Below, piece after piece: positions 54,926-61,712 of a stretch of 64,000 nt of DNA. The stretch is taken from positions 1 through 64,000 of the forward strand of contig NZ_JAQVCN010000004.1 in the NCBI RefSeq assembly GCF_028689785.1, in the 5' to 3' direction. Position 1 is the first letter of the stretch, and each line of letters opens with the position of its first letter. A model generated the notes under the pieces. That model ran no database searches, was not told the DNA's origin, and saw only the letters and a list, made by a program, of their open reading frames with translations. The position numbers and the translations under genes are program-made. The DNA comes from Zoogloea sp. (GTDB lineage Bacteria > Pseudomonadota > Gammaproteobacteria > Burkholderiales > Rhodocyclaceae).

Positions 54926-55405
54926 ATGAAACGACGTGATTTCGTAACCGGCAGCGCGGCACTGGGCGGCGCCCTGATGCTGCCCAGCGGCCCCGCCCGG
55001 GCCCAGTCCAGGCCGCCCCCTGCCAACCCCCTGGCCCCCAACCCGGCCGAGTTCAAGCGAGCCATGGGTGAGTTTGTGGGCACAGCCAGGCCGCTTGAGA
55101 GCGGCCTCAAGATGGAACTGCCGGTGCTCGCCGACAACCCCGGCGCAGTCCCCGTGCATGTGTGGGTGACCCTGCCGATCACGGAAAGCCATTACTGCAA
55201 GGAGCTCATCGTGCTGGCCGAGCTCAACCCCTCACCCCTGGCCTGCCGCTTCAGCTTTTCACCGGCCGCAGGCACCGCCGAAGCCGCCGTGCGCCTTCGC
55301 CTTAGCCAGAGCCAGACCCTCCACGCCCTGGCCCGGATGAGTGATGGCAAAGTGCTCGTGGCCCGCCAGGCCATCACCGTCGCAGCCAGCGGCTGCGGCA
55401 TGTAA
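54926..55405 (+). CDS. soxY: Sulfur-carrier protein SoxY
   Basis: 159 residues from ATG 54926. A twin-arginine signal (KRRDFVTGSAALGG) exports it with SoxZ. The SoxY domain includes IPVHVWVTLPITESHYCKELIVLAE-like text at about 72-95. The C-terminal swinging arm ends SGCGM: the carrier cysteine is third from the end and the usual GGCGG is modified. SoxY binds sulfur intermediates through this cysteine. Confidence 0.92.
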   Translation: MKRRDFVTGSAALGGALMLPSGPARAQSRPPPANPLAPNPAEFKRAMGEFVGTARPLESGLKMELPVLADNPGAVPVHVWVTLPITESHYCKELIVLAELNPSPLACRFSFSPAAGTAEAAVRLRLSQSQTLHALARMSDGKVLVARQAITVAASGCGM

Positions 55406-55418
55406 GGAGGCCTTTCGA

Positions 55419-55745
55419 ATGGCAAAACCACCCCGCATCTGGGTCAGTAACGCCAAACCCGCCCGGGGCGAGATCGTGCGCGTGCGGGCCCAGATCGAGC
55501 ACCAGATGGAAAGTGGCCTGCGCAGCGATGAAGCAGGCCGGCTGCGGCCGCGCAACATCGTCAGGAAGTTCGAAGCCCGGCTCGGGCAGACCCTGCTGTT
55601 CACCTGGGAACCGGGTATCAGCATCGCCCAGAACCCCTACATCGAATTCACCTTCGCGGCCCGGGACAGCGGTGAGTTGGTGATGGTGTGGGCCGACGAG
55701 AAAGACCCGCCCCTCGAAGCACGCAAGACCATCACCCTGTCCTGA
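55419..55745 (+). CDS. soxZ: Sulfur-carrier partner SoxZ
   Basis: 108 residues from ATG 55419 with a perfect AAGGAGG eight bases upstream. The SoxZ fold is recognisable: RGEIVRVRAQIEHQMESGLR, NIVRKFEARLGQTLLFTWEPGISIAQNPYIEFTF, ending DPPLEARKTITLS. It forms the SoxYZ heterodimer with the gene 13 bp upstream and has no signal of its own, as usual. soxXA, soxB and soxCD are absent from the window. Confidence 0.94.
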   Translation: MAKPPRIWVSNAKPARGEIVRVRAQIEHQMESGLRSDEAGRLRPRNIVRKFEARLGQTLLFTWEPGISIAQNPYIEFTFAARDSGELVMVWADEKDPPLEARKTITLS

Positions 55746-56037
55746 AACAGGGCGCACATTCAAGCTCCTGCCATGTCGGGTCAAGGTCGGCAGCAAGGCC
55801 CAGGTCAGCAAGCGTGAGATCGCCGACAGCTTGTGGGGCAACCCCTTCCAGTGAAGGCCCTCACGGCCTACGGCTACCTCCTTAGCGCCCCTTGCCACAT
55901 GGAATGATCGCGGTGCGCCAGGCAGGAGAGTGACGACGGCTCTGCCCGGTGATGGGGTCGCTCTTGCCCTCTAGCGAGGCGCCCGGTGGCCGCGTGGACG
56001 AACATACATGCCGCGGCCGTGCTGGCAGATCACCGGC
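55746..56037. other. Intergenic region after soxZ
   Basis: Nothing clearly functional. Around 55770-55855 a plus-strand frame reads VKVGSKAQVSKREIADSLWG before a stop, which looks like the C-terminal remnant of a protein but could not be assigned. Confidence 0.3.
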
Positions 56038-56565
56038 CTACCAACGCTTCGCCGGGGCGCAGCGCCCGCCACCGTCACGTTCGGCGGCATCGATCCTGCT
56101 GCGCTGTTCGGTTGTGAGCAGCGCGCGCACTTTGGCCTCGGTCTCTGCCCGCATCACCAGCAGATCCGCCACGGCCTGACTGTGGGTGGCCGCCAGTTCC
56201 CGCGCTTTGATGGGATCAAAGGTATCGGCCGCACCCAGCTTGCGCAGATCGTCCATGGCCTTGCGCGCAAGCTTGGCCTTGGCCCGCTCGGCGGGCAGGT
56301 TGGCGGTCATCAGCTCAAAGACCTTGTCCTGCTGCGCTTCACTCAACTCGATACGATGAAGGAAGGGGAGGTGCGGCATCATGCCCGGCCGCCCCATCTC
56401 ATGATGCGGATACAGGGCGACGTTCCCCACGGGCGGCGGCCCTTCGCAACGTCCGTGCAGGGAAGACGCCGAATGACGGCCATCCGCCACGGCGGACAGG
56501 GGCAGGATCACGGCCAGTGCGCTGAGGACGAGACGCTTTTTCCACAATGGGCTGGAAGTATTCAC
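56038..56565 (-). CDS. Spy/CpxP-like periplasmic protein (LTXXQ)
   Basis: About 175 residues from GTG 56565 with GGAG upstream. A signal peptide is followed by the metal-resistance/chaperone helical domain: PFLHRIELSEAQQDKVFELM and the LTTEQRSRID motif, the two LTxxQ-like repeats of the Spy/CpxP/ZraP family. A His/Met-rich stretch (HHEMGRPGMMPHLP) sits before it. It probably acts as an envelope stress or metal-linked chaperone. Single gene. Confidence 0.75.
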   Translation of the reverse strand: MNTSSPLWKKRLVLSALAVILPLSAVADGRHSASSLHGRCEGPPPVGNVALYPHHEMGRPGMMPHLPFLHRIELSEAQQDKVFELMTANLPAERAKAKLARKAMDDLRKLGAADTFDPIKARELAATHSQAVADLLVMRAETEAKVRALLTTEQRSRIDAAERDGGGRCAPAKRW

Positions 56566-56772
56566 GATGACTCCGTTTGGCGTGGGCCCTCCCGGATGGA
56601 GAACCTGCACGATGGGACGGATTCTCGGTGCGCCCCCCGTGAAGTGCCGTTAGCGGATGGACAAACTATGTAAAGGCGCTGCCTGACTCGCCTCGTTCGC
56701 CGGGCCGGGAGAGGCGTAGTCCTTGCCGTAGTCGTCGCGACGGTCGATGTAGAGGCTGCCCTGCAAGCCGAG

Positions 56773-57579
56773 TCAGTCCTGGAAGCGGGTCTTGCGAAGA
56801 TCGGTGGGCGTGACGCCGAACAGGGCCTTGAACCGGTCGGTGAAGCGCGATTGGGAGGCATAGCCGCAGCGCTCGGCTATGCGGCCAATCGGCTCAAGTG
56901 TCGTCTGCACGAGGTGCAGGCCAAAGCCCAGCTTTGCCCGGCTGACAATGGTCTTCATGCCGATGCCTTCGACCTTCAGTTTCCGGCGCAGGGTCGGCTC
57001 GCTGATGGCCATCCTGCTGGCGAACCGACGCATGGTCCAGCTCGCCTGGACATCTTCGATCACCATGTCGTGCAGGCGATGGCTGACGCCGGGGCGCTCG
57101 ACGATGGCGCCCACCTGCTCATGGCCCAATAGATACAGAAGCCGGAGCAACTCCTGCTTTCTCGCGCTCCACAAGGCCGGCGGCGCATAGGCCGGAAATT
57201 CGATGAGCTGCCGCAAAGCCTTCTCGAGTATCCCGTCGATGGCCCCCTGGAAATGAACCGGACGGCCCCCGGAAGACCAGTTCCGAAACTGGTCAAAGTC
57301 ACTGTGATCGAATTCGACCAGCAAGGCGCAATACTCACCATCCGGGACATTCCGCATGTCGATATCGGGCGCACTGGACAGGAACAGGAAGGTCCCACTG
57401 GGGCACACGATTTTTCCGTCCTTTCCCAGTTGCTTGACGCCAGCGAGCACGAAGATCAGCAGCGGTTTGATGACCGGCGCATTGGAGATGCGCTGCTCCT
57501 TGAGTGATGACACGACCGAGTACGGCAGAGGGCTGTGCTCTTCCGCGATTTTCTTTGCAAGATCGATCAGTGCTTTCAT
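56773..57579 (-). CDS. AraC-family transcriptional regulator
   Basis: 268 residues from ATG 57579 with GAAGAGG upstream. The N-terminal effector domain resembles AraC-type N domains (LIFVLAGVKQL, CPSGTFLFLSSAPDIDMRN). The C-terminal double helix-turn-helix is clear: WTMRRFASRMAISEPTLRRKLKVEG and LEPIGRIAERCGYASQSRFTDRFKALFGVTPTD. Encoded 37 bp after the PEBP-like gene on the same strand. Target unknown. Confidence 0.9.
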   Translation of the reverse strand: MKALIDLAKKIAEEHSPLPYSVVSSLKEQRISNAPVIKPLLIFVLAGVKQLGKDGKIVCPSGTFLFLSSAPDIDMRNVPDGEYCALLVEFDHSDFDQFRNWSSGGRPVHFQGAIDGILEKALRQLIEFPAYAPPALWSARKQELLRLLYLLGHEQVGAIVERPGVSHRLHDMVIEDVQASWTMRRFASRMAISEPTLRRKLKVEGIGMKTIVSRAKLGFGLHLVQTTLEPIGRIAERCGYASQSRFTDRFKALFGVTPTDLRKTRFQD

Positions 57580-57616
57580 GGCCTCTTCATCCAATGCGCC
57601 GGCGGGGGCCGCGCCA

Positions 57617-58171
57617 TCAATCCCGTTTGTACAAAGCCTCGATGGTGCTCGACGCGAGCGCGCTGGCACGGACCATGTAGCCGGTCAGGGCCGGCGACGC
57701 ATCCTTCGGCAAATCGAGTTTCCCGGGGAGGGCAAAAACAGTGAATTGATAGCGGTGCACGCCATGCCCCTTGGGCGGACACGCACCGCCAAAGCCCGTG
57801 ACACCGTAGTCATTCCGGATGGTCAGGGCGCCAGTCGGTGCCATGCCCTTTGCCGCGTCACCCGACCCGGCGGCGAGGCTGGTGACCTCCTTCGGAATAT
57901 TCACCATCTGCCAATGCCACCACCCACTACCGGTCGGTGCGTCGGGATCATAGACGAACACGGCAAAGGCTTCGGTACCTTTGGGCGCCCCACTCCAGGA
58001 AAGCTGGGGAGATCTGTTGCCGCCGCTGCAACCGAACCCCTGGAATTCCTGGGCGTTGCCCATGAGCTTTCCAGGCGCGACGTCCTCGCTCTGGAGTTGA
58101 AAGGACTCCGCCATCACCGAGGACGAAACCACCAAGGACAGCGGCATGAGATATCTGATCAATCTTTTCAT
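57617..58171 (-). CDS. YbhB/YbcL-family Raf kinase inhibitor-like protein (PEBP fold)
   Basis: 184 residues with a signal peptide ending near MAES, so it is periplasmic. PEBP hallmarks: NRSPQLSWSGAPKGTEAFAVFVYDPDAPTGSGWWHWQMVNIP and GFGGACPPKGHGVHRYQFTVFAL, with the DPDAP and CPP-GxHRY ligand-pocket motifs. Function in bacteria is poorly defined. GGAG precedes the ATG. Upstream of the araC gene. Confidence 0.9.
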   Translation of the reverse strand: MKRLIRYLMPLSLVVSSSVMAESFQLQSEDVAPGKLMGNAQEFQGFGCSGGNRSPQLSWSGAPKGTEAFAVFVYDPDAPTGSGWWHWQMVNIPKEVTSLAAGSGDAAKGMAPTGALTIRNDYGVTGFGGACPPKGHGVHRYQFTVFALPGKLDLPKDASPALTGYMVRASALASSTIEALYKRD

Positions 58172-58347
58172 GGGAAATGACTCCGATTGGCTATTGTTTC
58201 CAGGAAAATCGATTCATCATGCTAGGCCGTTCCGGTCATTTCGATTAGTCACAAAACGATCAATTTTTGTCCTCTTGCGACTCGATCCCAGCAAAAAGCG
58301 CCCTGCGCCCCACCCGACCTGCACCATCAAACCCTTGACCAGTTTCA

Positions 58348-58381
58348 GTCAATCGACTAATTTAAGTCAGTCGATTGACTA
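58348..58381. promoter_or_regulatory. TetR-type operator upstream of the RND efflux operon
   Basis: AGTCAATCGACT (58348-58359) and AGTCGATTGACT (58370-58381) are a perfect 12-bp inverted repeat with a 10-bp spacer, 29 bp before the tetR ATG. A related half site TCGATTAGTC lies near 58238. TetR autoregulation is likely. Confidence 0.7.
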
Positions 58382-58410
58382 AACCCGCCGTGCATGGCGG
58401 CGCAAGGCCC

Positions 58411-59118
58411 ATGAATGTTCCTCCCCCACCCGGCCACACCCCGACCCGCAGCGACGGCACGCAGGCGCGGCAGCGACTACTCAAAGCCGCGCTGCAGCTG
58501 TTTGCCGACAAGGGCTACCAGAAGACCTCCACCCGCGAGATCGCCGATGCGGCGGAGGTGAACCTCGGGTCGATCAGCTACTACTTCGGCGACAAACCTG
58601 GCCTGTACCGGGCGGTGTTCTGCGAGTCCTTCTGCGACACCGCGGCCGCGCCAGACATCCTGCAGGCACGCGGCTGCCTGCCCGACCCGGCCGCCGCCCA
58701 GCTCGACCCCGACGCGGCCCTTGCCGCCTTCTTTTTCAACTTCCTGCACCCCCTCAAGCAGGGCGCGCTGATCCGCCTGGTGATACGCCTGCACTTCCGC
58801 GAACTGGTGGAACCGAGCGGAGTGATGGGCACCGAGATGGACGACGATCTGGCCGACCTCTTTCGCAACATGAGCCAGCTGATCAGCCTGCGCCTCGGCC
58901 TGGACGCCCCCGACACCGACACCCTACGCCTGACCCACGCCGTACTCGGCATGGCCATGCACTTCTTCGTCGCCCAGGATCTGGTGGACCAGGTCAGCCC
59001 CAAGCTGGTCGCCCAACCCGAATCCATCGATGCACTGGCCGAACGCCTGGCCACCTGGGCGGCCGGCATGATCAATGCCGAAGCCCTCCGACGCGACACC
59101 TCCAGAGACCCCGCCTGA
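58411..59118 (+). CDS. TetR-family regulator (CerR/DUF1956 C-terminal domain)
   Basis: 235 residues from ATG 58411. N-terminal TetR helix-turn-helix: ARQRLLKAALQLFADKGYQKTSTREIADAAEVNLGSISYYFGDKPGLY (about 19-67). The C-terminal region is like DUF1956 repressors that control efflux pumps. It starts the operon tetR-omf-mfp-rnd; its stop overlaps the next ATG (TGATG). The 12-bp inverted repeat upstream is its likely operator. Confidence 0.9.
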   Translation: MNVPPPPGHTPTRSDGTQARQRLLKAALQLFADKGYQKTSTREIADAAEVNLGSISYYFGDKPGLYRAVFCESFCDTAAAPDILQARGCLPDPAAAQLDPDAALAAFFFNFLHPLKQGALIRLVIRLHFRELVEPSGVMGTEMDDDLADLFRNMSQLISLRLGLDAPDTDTLRLTHAVLGMAMHFFVAQDLVDQVSPKLVAQPESIDALAERLATWAAGMINAEALRRDTSRDPA

Positions 59119-60560
59119 TGCGCCACCTTTACCTTCTCGGCCTGTTACTGGCCCTGCCCGCCTGCTCCCTGCTGCCCCGGGTCGGCCCCGACTACCAGCC
59201 CGCCCCCCTGGCCGCCCCCGCCGGCTGGCACGCGCCCTTGCCCCACAACGGCCAGCTCGGCACCCTCACCGACTGGTGGCGCCAGCTCGACGATCCGGCG
59301 CTGTCCAGCCTTATCGACGCGGCCCAGGCCCAGAGCGCCACCCTGGCCCAGGCCCGCGCCCGCATCGCCGAAGCCCGCTCCGACGCCGTCCGCGCCGGCG
59401 TGGCCGGAGTGCCCACCCTCGATGGCAGCCTGGCCGCCAAGCGCGCCGCCTTCACCTTCGGCGCCCCCACCACCTTCCAGACCACCCGCCAGGCCTCTGT
59501 CATGGCCAACTGGGAGATCGATCTGTTCGGCGGTATCGCCCGCGACCAGGAGGGCGCTGAAGCCCGCCTTGCCGCCACCACGGCTCGCTGGCACGAGGCC
59601 CGCGTGTCGGTGGCCGCCGAAACCGCCAACGCCTACCTGCAGCTGCGCTTCCAGGAGCGCCGGGTGGCCCAGGCCGAAGCCGACGCCGCCTCCCGGGCCG
59701 AGACCGCACGCCTCATCGACACCCTTGGCAGCGCCGGCCTCAGCGCCCCCGCCCAGGTGGCCCTGGCCGCCGCCAGCGCCGCAGACGGGGCCGCCACCCT
59801 GACCGAGCTGCGCGCCGGACGCGATCAACAGATCAAGGCCTTGGTGGCCCTCACCGGCCTCGACGAACCCGCGCTGCGTGTCGAGCTCAAGCGTGGCAGT
59901 GGGCGCTTCCCCCGCCCCGCCGCCTTCGCCCTCGAAGCCCTGCCCGCCAGCGTGCTCAACCAGCGCCCTGACGTCGCTGCAGCCGAACGCGACCTGGCCG
60001 CCGCCAGCGCCGCCATCGGCAGCGCCCAGGCAGCCCGCTACCCACGCCTCAGCCTGAGCGGCTTCATCACCCCTCTGCGCCTCAACACCAACGGCGACCG
60101 CATGTCGGCCACCACCTGGTCCATCGGCCCGACCCTGTCCATGCCCCTGCTTGACGGAGGCCGCATCGGTGCCCGGATCGAAGCCGCCGAGGCCGCCTAC
60201 GCCGCCGCCGAAAGCAGCTATCGCCAGAAGGTGCGCGACGCCGTAGCCGAAGTGGAGCAAGCCCTGGTGCGCCTCGACGCGGCCACCACCCGGGAAGCCG
60301 ACGTGCGCCGCGCCGCCCGGGACTACCGGGTAGCCTTTACCGCCACCGAGGCTCGCCAGCGCGCCGGCTTTGCCAGCCTGATGGAGCTTGAGGAATCCCG
60401 TCGCACCCTGCTCGCTGCCGACACCACCTTGGCCGGCTGGGAGCAGGAGCGCGTCGCCGCCTGGGTGGCCCTGTACCGGGCCGTCGGTGGCGGCTGGACG
60501 ACCCCCACCCCCCCCAATTCCCCCTCACCCCAAGCCGCCCTCTCCGGAGATGCCCGATGA
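59118..60560 (+). CDS. RND efflux outer-membrane factor (NodT/OprM family lipoprotein)
   Basis: 480 residues. Lipobox LPAC at about 12-15, then the OM efflux signature VGPDYQPAP, TDWWRQLDDPAL, and two internal TolC repeats (AQARARIAEARSDAVRAG; AAERDLAAASAAIGSAQAARYPRLSLSG). Forms the outer-membrane channel of the pump. The stop overlaps the adaptor ATG (ATGA). Confidence 0.95.
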   Translation: MRHLYLLGLLLALPACSLLPRVGPDYQPAPLAAPAGWHAPLPHNGQLGTLTDWWRQLDDPALSSLIDAAQAQSATLAQARARIAEARSDAVRAGVAGVPTLDGSLAAKRAAFTFGAPTTFQTTRQASVMANWEIDLFGGIARDQEGAEARLAATTARWHEARVSVAAETANAYLQLRFQERRVAQAEADAASRAETARLIDTLGSAGLSAPAQVALAAASAADGAATLTELRAGRDQQIKALVALTGLDEPALRVELKRGSGRFPRPAAFALEALPASVLNQRPDVAAAERDLAAASAAIGSAQAARYPRLSLSGFITPLRLNTNGDRMSATTWSIGPTLSMPLLDGGRIGARIEAAEAAYAAAESSYRQKVRDAVAEVEQALVRLDAATTREADVRRAARDYRVAFTATEARQRAGFASLMELEESRRTLLAADTTLAGWEQERVAAWVALYRAVGGGWTTPTPPNSPSPQAALSGDAR

Positions 60561-61705
60561 TCGCCGCCCGCCGCACCCTCCTCGCCCTTGCCGGGCTCAC
60601 CTGCCTGGCCGCCTGCTCCTCCGGCGAGGAGGCTCCCGCAGCCCCGGCAGCCACCGCGTCCAACCCGGCCAAACCGGCCCTGACGGTCACCGTCGCCACC
60701 CCCGAGAGCCGTGACCTGGAGCGCAGGCTGACCGCCAACGGCAGCATCGCCGCCTGGCAGGAGGCCTCCCTCGGAGCCGAATCCGGCGGCCTGCGCCTGA
60801 TCGACGTGAAGGTGAACGTCGGCACCCGCGTGAAGCGTGGCGAGCTGCTGGCGGAGTTTGCGGCCGACATCCCCACCGCCGACCAGGCCCAGGCCCGCGC
60901 CTCCCTGGCCGAAGCCGAAGCCGCCCTGCAGGAAGCCCGCGGCAACGCCGGCCGGGCCCGCAGCGTGGATGGCACTGGCGCCCTCAGCGCCCAGCAGCTC
61001 CAGCAATACCTCACCGCCGAGGCCGCCGCCGACGCCCGGGTAAAGGCCGCCAAAGCCAGCCTGGCCGCCGCCGACCTGCGCCTGCGCCACACCCGGGTAC
61101 TGGCCAGTGACGACGGTGTGATCTCCTTCCGTTCTCCGGCCGCCACCCTCGGCGCCGTGGTGCCCCAGGGGCAGGAGCTGTTCCGGCTGATCCGCCAGCA
61201 TCGCCTGGAATGGCGTGCCGACGTGCCCGCCGCCGAGCTGTCCCAGGTCCAGACCGGCCAGAAGGTGCGCATCACCGCGCCGGGCGGCAGCCAGGTCACC
61301 GGCACGGTGCGCACCGTAGCCCCCACCGTAGACACCACCACCCGCAACGCACTCGTCTATGTGGACCTGCCCGCCGGCGCCGGCAATGGCGCCGAGGCGG
61401 CCTTCAAGGCCGGCATGTTCGCCCGTGGCGACTTCGCCCTGGGCAAGACCCGCGGCTTGACCCTGCCGCGCCAGGCAGTGGCCATGCGCGACGGCTTCAA
61501 CCACGTCTTCCTGGTAGGCGCCGACAACCGCGTCACACAGACCCGGGTCGAGGTCGGTGAGCGGGATGCGGAGCGGGTCGAGATCATCTCCGGTCTCAAA
61601 CCCGACGCCCAGGTGGTGGCCAGCGGCGCCGGCTTCCTCAACGATGGCGATCTCGTCCAGCGCGTACCGCCAAGCGTCCAGGCCCTCGCCCCGACCGACC
61701 GCTGA
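60557..61705 (+). CDS. RND efflux periplasmic adaptor (membrane fusion protein)
   Basis: 382 residues. Lipobox LAAC, then barrel-sandwich SLGAESGGLRLIDVKVNVGTRVKRGELLAEF, a helical hairpin with long Ala-rich helices, and LRLRHTRVLASDDGVISFRSPAATLGAVV. It links the inner-membrane pump to the outer channel. The pump gene starts 7 bp downstream. Confidence 0.94.
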   Translation: MIAARRTLLALAGLTCLAACSSGEEAPAAPAATASNPAKPALTVTVATPESRDLERRLTANGSIAAWQEASLGAESGGLRLIDVKVNVGTRVKRGELLAEFAADIPTADQAQARASLAEAEAALQEARGNAGRARSVDGTGALSAQQLQQYLTAEAAADARVKAAKASLAAADLRLRHTRVLASDDGVISFRSPAATLGAVVPQGQELFRLIRQHRLEWRADVPAAELSQVQTGQKVRITAPGGSQVTGTVRTVAPTVDTTTRNALVYVDLPAGAGNGAEAAFKAGMFARGDFALGKTRGLTLPRQAVAMRDGFNHVFLVGADNRVTQTRVEVGERDAERVEIISGLKPDAQVVASGAGFLNDGDLVQRVPPSVQALAPTDR

Positions 61706-61712
61706 GCGCACC

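Noticed and set aside
52420-55182. 920-residue minus-strand open frame opposite the sulfur genes
   Set aside because: Arg/Ser/Ala-rich shadow frame; the plus strand encodes recognisable flavoproteins and YeeE.
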